Shown: positions 1-5,254, counted from the stretch's first letter. The stretch: DNA of 13,662 nt from JAHJFW01 sp964595075 (GCA_964595075.1 CAZQNT010000026.1:1-13662), one strand, 5' to 3'. Made by a program: numbers and translations. Notes: generated by a model from the letters alone, not told the origin.

Positions 1-8
1 CCTTATAT

Positions 9-36
9 CTGGATCCCCGCATTCGCGAGGATGACA
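9..36. repeat. Dispersed palindromic repeat family A, half element
   Basis: A 28-bp arm begins CTGGATCCCCGC and ends GAGGATGACA. Its reverse complement recurs at 3842-3869 and at 12149-12176. Only one arm is in the window; the partner arm would lie left of base 1. Similarity to the 3842 copy continues about 12 bp past the TGACA end (GTTTTG is shared), so the element is longer than the palindromic core. No coding sense is seen. Confidence 0.85.
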
Positions 37-83
37 AAGAGGGTTTTGCAACGGTCTGGCATTAACAGTCTGGTATGAACGGC

Positions 84-112
84 TTGCCAAAAGCGTTTTT
101 GCCGTGTACATT
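84..112 (+). promoter_or_regulatory. Sigma-70-type promoter for the tRNA gene
   Basis: A -35 box TTGCCA (84-89), a 17-nt spacer ending in GTG, and a -10 box TACATT (107-112) lie just upstream of the tRNA that starts at 133. The predicted start is about base 119. The A-run after the -35 box and the GTG before the -10 box recur in the promoters at 3937 and 4990. Confidence 0.65.
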
Positions 113-132
113 TTCGTCACAAAAGTGAACAT

Positions 133-209
133 GCCGGGGTAGCTCAGTCGGTTAGAGCGTGGGACTCATAAGCCCAAGGTCGCCGGTTCGATTCCGGCCC
201 CCGGTACCA
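133..209 (+). tRNA. tRNA with CAT anticodon (probably tRNA-Met)
   Basis: The full cloverleaf is readable. Acceptor arms are GCCGGGG and CCCCGGT, the D stem is GCTC/GAGC, the anticodon loop CTCATAA places CAT at 167-169, and the T arm is GCCGG-TTCGATT-CCGGC. The discriminator A206 and an encoded CCA (207-209) follow. Two imperfections are seen: a G1-U72 wobble and an A-G apposition closing the anticodon loop (164 with 172). The three-G run of an initiator tRNA is shifted by one pair, so an elongator tRNA-Met seems more likely. A tRNA-Ile2 whose C34 becomes lysidine cannot be excluded by eye. Confidence 0.93.
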
Positions 210-244
210 CGTAAAAATCCCATCTCCAAATGGGATTTTTACGT
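209..244 (+). terminator. Perfect 15-bp hairpin terminator after the tRNA
   Basis: ACGTAAAAATCCCAT (209-223) is fully complementary to ATGGGATTTTTACGT (230-244) with a 6-nt loop, CTCCAA. The five T residues sit in the descending arm, as in A/T-symmetric bidirectional terminators. The stem starts on the last A of the tRNA's encoded CCA, so tRNA 3' maturation and this hairpin share a base. Confidence 0.75.
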
Positions 245-288
245 GCCCCGTGGCGCATAAAGCAAAATAGTTCTGCGTTTTACGGGGC
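245..288. other. Imperfect hairpin between tRNA and parA
   Basis: GCCCCGT (245-251) pairs with ACGGGGC (282-288). Inside it CGCA (254-257) pairs with TGCG (274-277). It could be a second terminator or a small structured element. It has no U-run after the stem, and no function is visible. Confidence 0.35.
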
Positions 289-301
289 TCCGAACTCGAT
301 G

Positions 302-317
302 GGATTCACGTGACACG
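302..317. promoter_or_regulatory. Weak candidate parS (ParB-binding) site
   Basis: A CACGTG core (307-312) lies about 70 bp upstream of parA. The flanks match the classical TGTTTCACGTGAAACA palindrome at 12 of 16 positions by my count. CACGTG also occurs inside the genes near 4488 and 7034, so the core alone means little. Position next to parAB is the main support. Confidence 0.22.
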
Positions 318-348
318 GCCAGATAAATATATGTTATCGGTTTTGCTC

Positions 349-378
349 TTGCTCAACCGCCGACGCATCGCGTAAGAT
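349..378 (+). promoter_or_regulatory. Possible parA promoter giving a leaderless mRNA
   Basis: TTGCTC (349-354), an 18-nt spacer and TAAGAT (373-378) resemble a sigma-70 promoter. The expected start falls at about 385-387, on the ATG of parA at 387. No Shine-Dalgarno sequence lies upstream of that ATG, which fits a leaderless transcript. Confidence 0.4.
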
Positions 379-386
379 ACTCTCCT

Positions 387-1166
387 ATGGGTCGAATTAT
401 TTCCGTGGTTAATCAGAAGGGCGGAGTCGGAAAGACGACCACGGCGCTTAACGTGGGAGCGTTTCTTGCGGAACAGGGGAAATTCGTGTTGATCGTGGAT
501 TTGGATCCTCAGGCGAATGCAACATCCGGAATCGGCGTGGATCATGCTGGATTGGAACGCGGCGTGTACGAAGCGGTTTTAGGTCAAGTGAGCATGCGCG
601 ATATCGTGCAGCCGACCGCGCACGAGACTTTGCGTATCGCGCCGGCAACCAAACATCTTGCGGGGTTGAACGTGGAACTCGTAGACATGCCGCGTCGCGA
701 ATTCAAGTTATACGACTCGTTGCTCGAAATTAGAAATGACTACGACTATATTCTGATCGACTCGCCGCCCACGCTCGGGCTCATTACTCTCAATGGGATT
801 GTTGCGGCGGACGAAGTTTTAATTCCGGTGCAGACTGAGTACTACGCGCTCGAAGGACTCGGGCAGCTTTTGGAGACCGTTCATCTCGTGAAAAAGAATT
901 TGCGTCCGGAAGTCGAGGTGCTTGGAGCCGTGCTCACGATGTACGACAGCCGCAACAAATTATCTGACGACGTTATGCAGGAACTTTATAAGTATTTTCC
1001 GAACAATATTTTTCGTTCCGTTATTCCGCGAAACGTACGTCTTGCAGAAGCCCCGTCGTTCGGACGCACCATAGCAGCATTCGATCCTCTCTCCAAAGGC
1101 GCAAAAGCGTACGAACGACTCGCGCGAGAAATAATGGACACGGAGTATCAGCATTTCAGCACGTAA
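387..1166 (+). CDS. parA: ParA/Soj chromosome-partition ATPase
   Basis: This is a 259-residue ParA-family P-loop ATPase, the usual Soj length. With ParB it segregates newly replicated origin regions on the nucleoid. The deviant Walker A motif KGGVGKTT (residues 11-18) carries the signature lysine K11. Walker A' is VDLDPQANAT (37-46), Walker B is ILIDSPP with D125, and a typical VRLAEAPSFG segment lies near residue 220. It begins directly at the P-loop, so it lacks the N-terminal helix-turn-helix of plasmid SopA/ParA-type regulators. The start ATG at 387 has no Shine-Dalgarno; a -10-like TAAGAT ends 8 nt before it. The gene is followed in the same direction by parB after a 116-base gap that contains repeats. 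Neighbouring parB makes Soj a firmer call than MinD or a septum-placement paralogue. Confidence 0.96.
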   Translation: MGRIISVVNQKGGVGKTTTALNVGAFLAEQGKFVLIVDLDPQANATSGIGVDHAGLERGVYEAVLGQVSMRDIVQPTAHETLRIAPATKHLAGLNVELVDMPRREFKLYDSLLEIRNDYDYILIDSPPTLGLITLNGIVAADEVLIPVQTEYYALEGLGQLLETVHLVKKNLRPEVEVLGAVLTMYDSRNKLSDDVMQELYKYFPNNIFRSVIPRNVRLAEAPSFGRTIAAFDPLSKGAKAYERLAREIMDTEYQHFST

Positions 1167-1181
1167 CACGTAACACGTAAC
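1161..1181 (+). repeat. Three tandem copies of ACGTAAC
   Basis: The heptamer ACGTAAC occurs three times head to tail, starting on the last sense codon of parA and supplying its TAA stop. It is a small tandem repeat, possibly slippage-prone. Confidence 0.8.
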
Positions 1182-1239
1182 ATGGAACAAGATTGACGCT
1201 ACTGGATAGGGGGATCGCAAGGATCCGCCCATGCGGGGA

Positions 1240-1258
1240 GGGCGGGACAAGCCCGCCC
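1240..1258. repeat. GC-rich palindrome between parA and parB (family C)
   Basis: GGGCGGG (1240-1246) and CCCGCCC (1252-1258) flank a 5-nt loop. The surrounding bases (about 1202-1262) also hold GGATC-gcaag-GATCC and CCGC-ccat-GCGG, so the whole spacer is a cluster of small palindromes. It resembles the short GC-rich intergenic repeats found in many uncultured bacterial genomes; that resemblance is from general knowledge. It has no U-tract and parB follows at once, so a terminator role is doubtful. Confidence 0.55.
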
Positions 1259-1282
1259 CTACACATACACACATTAACTACT

Positions 1283-2152
1283 ATGCTTGGCAGACAATCG
1301 GGATTGGGAAGAGGACTTGGCGCGCTCATACCGTCGCGGGATTCGGATGTTAGAGAAGACGTTTCGCGTACGGAAACGGCCGCCGGAGTTGTCGTGCAAA
1401 ATGTCGCGGTCGATCAAATAGATCCGAATCCGCATCAGCCGCGAACGTTTTTCGATCACACGGCTTTGGAAGATCTAGTGAATTCCATAAAAGAACACGG
1501 CGTACTCCAACCGGTTGTGGTCACAATGAAACCGGACGGAAGATTCGAACTCATAGTCGGCGAACGGCGGCTTCGCGCATCGAAAATAGCCGGACTCGGA
1601 ACAATCCCCGCTATTGTCCGTAGCGCGACGGAACAACAGAAGATGGAGCTTGCTTTAATAGAGAACGTGCAGCGTTCGGATCTCAATCCGATCGAAGAAG
1701 CGCGCGCGTACATTCGGCTGATGGAAGAATTCGGAATGACGCAGGACGACGTGGGACGGCGAGTTGGGAAGAGCCGTCCGCAAGTTGGAAACACAATCAG
1801 ATTATTGCAATTACCGGAGCAGATTCGCCACGCGCTTGAAGAGCGTCGTATTTCCGCTTCAAACGCGCGCACGCTACTTTCACTCCCAACCGAAGATGAA
1901 CGGCTTAAGATGTTCGACTCGTTACTTACCGGCCAATTCACCGTTCGTCAGACCGAGGCGCGAGTCGGGCGTGCTCGGCAACCTAAAATCGCGGATCCTA
2001 ATCTTGCGAGCGTGGAAAATCGTCTGCGTGAAGCTCTCGGCACGCGCGTTACGGTGAAGCGCGACTCGCGCGGGGAAGGGGATATCCGAATCGCGTTTTA
2101 CAACGAAGAAGACCTGCAAACGGTGTTGAAGAAAATTACAGGGGAAGAGTAA
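1283..2152 (+). CDS. parB: ParB/Spo0J chromosome-partition protein
   Basis: This 289-residue ParB binds parS, spreads as a CTP-dependent clamp, and works with ParA. I chose the ATG at 1283 because it gives the family N terminus, SGLGRGLGALIP (residues 6-17), which contacts ParA. The frame stays open upstream to a TTG at 1193, but that extension would translate the GC palindrome. The N-terminal ParB/sulfiredoxin-like domain carries GERRLRAS (93-100), the CTP/arginine motif, and ENVQRSDLNPIEEA (127-140). A helix-turn-helix spans about 153-175 (MTQDDVGRRVGKSR). A C-terminal dimerisation segment follows, about 230-289. The gene probably shares a transcript with parA. No Shine-Dalgarno is seen before the ATG. 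Confidence 0.95.
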   Translation: MLGRQSGLGRGLGALIPSRDSDVREDVSRTETAAGVVVQNVAVDQIDPNPHQPRTFFDHTALEDLVNSIKEHGVLQPVVVTMKPDGRFELIVGERRLRASKIAGLGTIPAIVRSATEQQKMELALIENVQRSDLNPIEEARAYIRLMEEFGMTQDDVGRRVGKSRPQVGNTIRLLQLPEQIRHALEERRISASNARTLLSLPTEDERLKMFDSLLTGQFTVRQTEARVGRARQPKIADPNLASVENRLREALGTRVTVKRDSRGEGDIRIAFYNEEDLQTVLKKITGEE

Positions 2153-2153
2153 A

Positions 2154-2247
2154 TGTCATTGCGAGGAGGCTTGTGCGACGTGGCAATCTTTATAAGAGAT
2201 TCACTCTGAAAGATTGCCACGTCGCGTGCTCGCTCCTCGCAATGACA
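2154..2247. repeat. 94-nt hairpin repeat, family B
   Basis: The outer arms are a perfect 15-bp inverted repeat (2154-2168 with 2233-2247: TGTCATTGCGAGGAG and its complement). After a 6/7-nt imperfect stretch a perfect 17-bp inner repeat follows (2175-2191 with 2209-2225: GCGACGTGGCAATCTTT and its complement). The apical loop holds AGAG/CTCT. It starts 2 bases after the parB stop and lies between convergent parB and rel, so it could stop transcripts from both sides. It resembles the widespread GTCATTGCGAG intergenic elements of many bacteria and may be a non-autonomous mobile element. Confidence 0.85.
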
Positions 2248-2256
2248 GAGGTATTA

Positions 2257-2289
2257 GATTGCCACGCCCCTGCTGGGGCTCGCAATGAC
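2257..2289. repeat. Second, half copy of family B repeat
   Basis: GATTGCCAC (2257-2265) and TCGCAATGAC (2280-2289) match the right half of the neighbouring 94-nt element. Between them lies a small hairpin, GCCCC-tgct-GGGGC. It ends 19 bp from the stop codon of rel. Confidence 0.7.
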
Positions 2290-2308
2290 GGGGAGGGATC
2301 GAATTAGG

Positions 2309-3811
2309 TTATTTTTTCAGGAAGCTTCCCGGGATCACTCCTTTTATCCAGCTTGCGATTCCGGCTCGCGCGTACTGGCGTATTTTGCTTTTCGCGTGAT
2401 GGGTTTTTACGAATTTCAACCAATCCGGATTCGGACCTTTTCGGTTTTTGTCCACGATGATTTCTACTATATCTCCGCTTTTGAGCGTTTGGCTAAGCGG
2501 CGCCATTTCGTCGTTCACTTTTGCGGACGTGCAGGTATTTCCGAGATCCGTGTGGATGTTGTAAGCGAAGTCAACGGGCGTTGAATCTTCCGGAAGATCA
2601 AGAACGTCGCCGCGCGGGGTGAAAACGAAAATGCGGTCGCGGAACACGTCTATCTTCAAATCTTCCAGCGAATGAAGATACTCTTTTTTGTCTTTCAGTT
2701 CCTGTTGAATATCCGCGAGTTGCGAAACCCAATCGATGCGAGAAGATATCGCCGCAGTTGAACGCTTACCCATTTCGGAATACGCCCAGTGCGCGGCAAT
2801 GCCGTATTCCGCCGCTTGATGCATTTCCGGAGTTCGAATCTGGAACTCAACAATTTCGCCGTCTTCGCAAAACACCGTGGTGTGAAGCGATCGATATCCG
2901 TTTGGTTTCGGCTGCGCCATGTAGTCTTTTATGCGACCCTTGAGCGGCGTCCACCGTCCGTGGATGATACCGAGCGCGCCGTAGCAATCAGCCACGGTTG
3001 GGACGATTATGCGCACGGCGATCAGATCGTAGATCCGCGCGATGTTCCTGTCGTTTTTCAACAATTTGCGATATGTGGAGTACAGATGTTTGGCGCGGCC
3101 GTGAATGTCGATTACGTCAAGCTTTGCGTCAGCAAGATCTTTTCGCGCAAGGCCCATGATTTTATCCAAGTAGCCGCGCTGTTGACGATCGGACGTTTCG
3201 ATCAAATTTCGCGTCCACTCATATTCTTTCGGAAACACGTATTTGAAAGCCGCATCTTCCAGCCGCCCTTTCATTTCTCCCATACCGAGCCGGTTTGCGA
3301 TGGGCGCGAAAATCTCCAGACTCTCCAAAGCCACGCGATATTGTTTTTTTGGCGGGATGGCTCCTAGAGTTTCAAGATTGTGAAGACGATCGGCGAATTT
3401 GATTACGACCACGCGCACGTCTTCCGCCATCGCCAAAAACATCTTGCGAAGATTTTCAATGTACCGTTCGATTCCGCGGTATTTGATTTTTCCGAGTTTC
3501 GTGATTCCGGCAACGAGCTTCGCCACGTCCGGCCCGAACTCTTTTTCGATTTGCTCTATGGTGCGCGGAGTATCTTCCGGAACGTCGTGAAGCAATCCGG
3601 CTACTACGATTTGAATCGGAAGTCGCATTTCCGCCAGCGTCATTGCGGTTGTGATCGGGTGGATGATGTACGGCTCTCCTGAAGCACGCTTCTGTTCCGC
3701 ATGCGCTTCGGTCGCAAAATCGTACGCGCGTTTCAGTATTACAACGTCAGCCCCCGGATCATAACTCCGTACGGCGTCTTCCAAAGCGGAATACGCGGTG
3801 CTGATTGGCAT
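2309..3811 (-). CDS. rel: Bifunctional (p)ppGpp synthetase/hydrolase, short Rel without ACT domain
   Basis: This 500-residue RelA/SpoT homologue makes and degrades the stringent-response alarmone (p)ppGpp. The N-terminal HD hydrolase has H51, the GLLHDVPEDT motif (H75, D76, E79, D80) and FADRLHN with D141, so the residues needed for hydrolysis are present. The synthetase domain has GRAKHLYSTYRK (238-249), IYDLIAVR with D262, RIKD (293-296), NGYRSLHT (304-311) and EFQIRT (322-327). RxKD is the form found in bifunctional enzymes, as opposed to ExDD in synthetase-only RelA. A TGS domain covers about 390-453. The protein ends soon after the first helix beyond TGS, so the helical, zinc-finger/conserved-cysteine and ACT domains of full-length Rel (over 700 residues) are missing. 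The ATG at 3811 has no Shine-Dalgarno, and a promoter suggests a leaderless message. Confidence 0.95.
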   Translation of the reverse strand: MPISTAYSALEDAVRSYDPGADVVILKRAYDFATEAHAEQKRASGEPYIIHPITTAMTLAEMRLPIQIVVAGLLHDVPEDTPRTIEQIEKEFGPDVAKLVAGITKLGKIKYRGIERYIENLRKMFLAMAEDVRVVVIKFADRLHNLETLGAIPPKKQYRVALESLEIFAPIANRLGMGEMKGRLEDAAFKYVFPKEYEWTRNLIETSDRQQRGYLDKIMGLARKDLADAKLDVIDIHGRAKHLYSTYRKLLKNDRNIARIYDLIAVRIIVPTVADCYGALGIIHGRWTPLKGRIKDYMAQPKPNGYRSLHTTVFCEDGEIVEFQIRTPEMHQAAEYGIAAHWAYSEMGKRSTAAISSRIDWVSQLADIQQELKDKKEYLHSLEDLKIDVFRDRIFVFTPRGDVLDLPEDSTPVDFAYNIHTDLGNTCTSAKVNDEMAPLSQTLKSGDIVEIIVDKNRKGPNPDWLKFVKTHHAKSKIRQYARAGIASWIKGVIPGSFLKK

Positions 3812-3817
3812 ACACCT

Positions 3818-3847
3818 ATCCTATCACCTCAAAACTCCCTTTGTCAT
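3818..3847 (-). promoter_or_regulatory. Promoter of rel; -35 lies inside a dispersed repeat
   Basis: Read on the minus strand, ATGACA (3847-3842) is followed by an 18-nt spacer ending TGA, then TAGGAT (3823-3818). This is an extended -10 promoter. The predicted start is 7 nt on, at base 3811, the A of the rel start codon, so the mRNA would be leaderless. The -35 box is exactly the end of the family A repeat. Confidence 0.55.
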
Positions 3848-3905
3848 CCTCGCGAAGGCGGGGATCCAGTATAAAAGAGTATTTGTCACATTATTTCTGG
3901 ATTCC
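3842..3905. repeat. Family A repeat with truncated right arm
   Basis: The left arm (3842-3869) is complete and nearly identical to the other copies. After a 27-nt spacer only CTGGATTCC (3897-3905) of the right arm remains, where the 12149 copy continues for 28 bp. The break faces the GC-rich unknown gene. Confidence 0.8.
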
Positions 3906-3936
3906 AACAGAGTGATTTTTACGAAGGAAAACACAC

Positions 3937-3965
3937 TTGACAAAAACTACGTTTTGTGATATTTT
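3937..3965 (+). promoter_or_regulatory. Strong sigma-70 promoter of the GC-rich gene
   Basis: A perfect -35 box TTGACA (3937-3942), a 17-nt spacer ending TGTGA (extended -10) and TATTTT (3960-3965) precede the gene at 4043. The predicted start near 3972 gives a leader of about 70 nt with a small hairpin, GTCCC-aatacc-GGGAC. This is the best promoter match in the window. Confidence 0.75.
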
Positions 3966-4030
3966 CCAGCCACTTGTCCCAATACCGGGACGGGGAAACG
4001 TTTGATTCGCTATTTTGAAACGAAAGAAAA

Positions 4031-4034
4031 GAGG
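4031..4034 (+). promoter_or_regulatory. Shine-Dalgarno GAGG before the GC-rich gene
   Basis: GAGG (within AAGAGGAAAG) sits 8 nt before the ATG at 4043. It is the only clear Shine-Dalgarno sequence in front of a gene start in this window, and it fixes this start codon. Confidence 0.7.
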
Positions 4035-4042
4035 AAAGCGAG

Positions 4043-4888
4043 ATGAAGAAGATGATGAGAGATCCGAAGCCGACCGAGAAGCCGGGCATCGTCACCCTGA
4101 TGTTCGTTGGGCGAATCGGAAGAGGTATCTCTGAAGATCTCGAGCTCGATTTCGGGCCACCGGATTCGACCCAGCTGGACGAGCACAAGGCGTTCATGGA
4201 CGCGCATCGGGCGGCGCGAGAGAAGCTGGGTTACCACCCGCAACCGCCGGAGCCGCGGTACATGTTCGAGGAAGAGTTCGGCGCGCGAGGCGACGGGATG
4301 CAGCAGAAGGGCGTCCCGAACATGAGCGTCGATACCTGTCTGCGAGAGCTCTACGACGAAGGGTACTTCCTCATCGCTGCGAGGTATTGGGTGGACGAGC
4401 GGCAGCGAGACGTGAGCCGCCTCACGTACTCATGCAAGGAGAGCGATCGGCCACTCGAGCAGTTGTCTCCGAGCAGGACATGTATCCTCACGTGTCTCAA
4501 TGGACGCGTGTTCGGTCACGGTCACGGTTGGGATCGGCGCTTCATCGACGTGACCAACGGCCAGCAGCTCGGGAACAACACGATCTCGATCTGCGGGAGC
4601 GAGCAGACGCCGGAAGTTTGCGGAACCTACAGGGTCCTGCACTTCGGCAACAGCGGCGAGGTCAAAGACCCGAGTGGTCTGTACAGCTTCGACGTCGTGA
4701 AGCGGCAAGCGCAAGCCGTAGCCGCCTCTACGAGGCCGCAACTGAAGATGGCACCGCCCTCGAGGAAGGCGCCTCCGCCGCTCACGGCTCCCGTGCGAAG
4801 CTTCTTTCGGGAGCAGCAACGCGTGGTCATGAATCGAGACGGTCACCCGGAGATCGTCCTCGCTCGCGCGTCGCGTGGGAAGCGTTAG
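4043..4888 (+). CDS. GC-rich hypothetical protein, unrecognised, compositionally foreign
   Basis: This 281-residue protein belongs to no family I recognise. It has no signal peptide and no membrane segment. The N-terminal part (1-95) is charged and proline-rich. Residues 95-220 look like a folded domain with six cysteines (C99, C131, C147, C151, C184, C193), including C147-x3-C151, followed by a GHGHGW stretch. A Pro/Ala/Lys-rich linker (about 226-250) leads to a basic tail. Most codons end in G or C (GAG, AAG, CTC, GTC, ATC, TCG, CCG), unlike all neighbours, and long overlapping frames appear only as a result. The start is supported by GAGG and by a strong promoter. Its AT-rich flanks carry host-like promoters. 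Horizontal transfer, a specially biased native gene, or an assembly join are all possible. The reading frame itself looks real because of consistent third-position G/C. Confidence 0.75.
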   Translation: MKKMMRDPKPTEKPGIVTLMFVGRIGRGISEDLELDFGPPDSTQLDEHKAFMDAHRAAREKLGYHPQPPEPRYMFEEEFGARGDGMQQKGVPNMSVDTCLRELYDEGYFLIAARYWVDERQRDVSRLTYSCKESDRPLEQLSPSRTCILTCLNGRVFGHGHGWDRRFIDVTNGQQLGNNTISICGSEQTPEVCGTYRVLHFGNSGEVKDPSGLYSFDVVKRQAQAVAASTRPQLKMAPPSRKAPPPLTAPVRSFFREQQRVVMNRDGHPEIVLARASRGKR

Positions 4889-4913
4889 CCGCAGCGCATA
4901 ACTCGCGGCACTT

Positions 4914-4970
4914 GTCGCCCCTGATTCCCATGTCTGTCAAAAGCTTGGTCGAGTCGGGGGCGACGTTTTA
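4914..4970 (+). terminator. Possible terminator of the GC-rich gene
   Basis: GTCGCCCC (4914-4921) pairs with GGGGCGAC (4957-4964), followed by GTTTTA. The stem is 8 bp and strong, but the 35-nt loop is long and the U-run short, so this is a moderate candidate. Confidence 0.4.
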
Positions 4971-4989
4971 TATAAGCGGTTTTTGAAAT

Positions 4990-5018
4990 CTGACAAAAGC
5001 ATAGAAACGTGGTATTTT
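4990..5018 (+). promoter_or_regulatory. Sigma-70-type promoter upstream of the structured repeat
   Basis: CTGACA (4990-4995), a 17-nt spacer ending GTGG and TATTTT (5013-5018) copy the layout of the 3937 promoter. The predicted start is about 5025, just before the structured repeat at 5055 and 230 bases before the next gene at 5255. It may drive that gene or a short structured RNA. Confidence 0.55.
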
Positions 5019-5054
5019 TGGATTAATAATAACTTTCACACTTGATCCCAATTT

Positions 5055-5126
5055 CCTCCTCTTAGGGCGTAAAGCCCCGTTGGGGCAACGCCCCTTTACG
5101 GGGTAAGAGGAGGTTAGGAGGAGTTA
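5055..5126. repeat. Family D repeat with a 39-nt structured insert in the hairpin loop
   Basis: CCTCCTCTTA (5055-5064) pairs with TAAGAGGAGG (5104-5113), followed by TTAGGAGGAGTTA. Other family D copies have a 3-4-nt loop here, but this one has 39 nt made of three abutting 13-nt hairpins: GGGC-gtaaa-GCCC (5065-5077), CGTTG-ggg-CAACG (5078-5090) and CCCC-tttac-GGGG (5091-5103). The same bases can also form one long rod with two symmetric 3x3 mismatches. Confidence 0.8.
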
Positions 5127-5176
5127 CGAATACTGAATAATCAAATCCAATTGGAATGAGATTTACTCACGGTTCA

Positions 5177-5213
5177 TAACTCCCTCTAACTCCCTCTTAT
5201 CTTAAGAGGGAGG
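5177..5213. repeat. Family D repeat, left of the coiled-coil gene
   Basis: TAACTCCCTCTAA is followed by the hairpin CTCCCTCTTA-TCT-TAAGAGGGAG (5190-5212; 10-bp stem). Its reverse complement recurs at 6482-6517 with 33 of 36 identical positions, so the two copies flank the gene at 5255 in opposite orientation. Confidence 0.85.
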
Positions 5214-5254
5214 ATGGGATCGGGTTTAATGCATAAGTAATAAATCCAATTATT

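Larger units (their letters stand above)
4889..5254. other. Gene-free stretch with terminator, promoter and repeats
   Basis: No convincing gene is seen in these 366 bases. In order it holds a long-loop hairpin (4914-4964), a promoter (4990-5018), a structured repeat (5055-5126), a direct repeat AAATCCAATT (5143-5152 and 5242-5251) and a second repeat (5177-5213). The near-repeat CTGTCAAAAGC / CTGACAAAAGC occurs at 4934 and 4990. The sequence shifts abruptly from GC-rich to AT-rich at about 4965. Confidence 0.6.

Noticed and set aside
245..386. Replication origin next to parAB
   Set aside because: No DnaA-box cluster, AT-rich unwinding region or dnaA/dnaN is visible; parAB proximity alone is not enough.
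1193..1282. TTG-started N-terminal extension of parB
   Set aside because: It would translate the GC palindrome; the ATG at 1283 gives the standard GLGRGLGALIP N terminus.
2154..2289. Repeats considered as a CRISPR array
   Set aside because: There is no run of regularly spaced direct repeats; the copies are palindromic, dispersed and inverted, and there are no cas genes.
2285..3682. Several plus-strand open frames of 60-190 codons opposite rel
   Set aside because: They lie wholly antisense to a clearly coding gene and have no recognisable motif, promoter or ribosome site.
3919..4243. Minus-strand frames of 92 and 77 codons over the promoter of the GC-rich gene
   Set aside because: They overlap the promoter and the start of a better supported gene and show no initiation signals.
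4387..4986. A 199-codon open frame overlapping the GC-rich gene on the same strand, and a 138-codon frame opposite it
   Set aside because: Both are by-products of high GC at third positions of the 4043 frame, which alone has a promoter, a Shine-Dalgarno and consistent codon bias.
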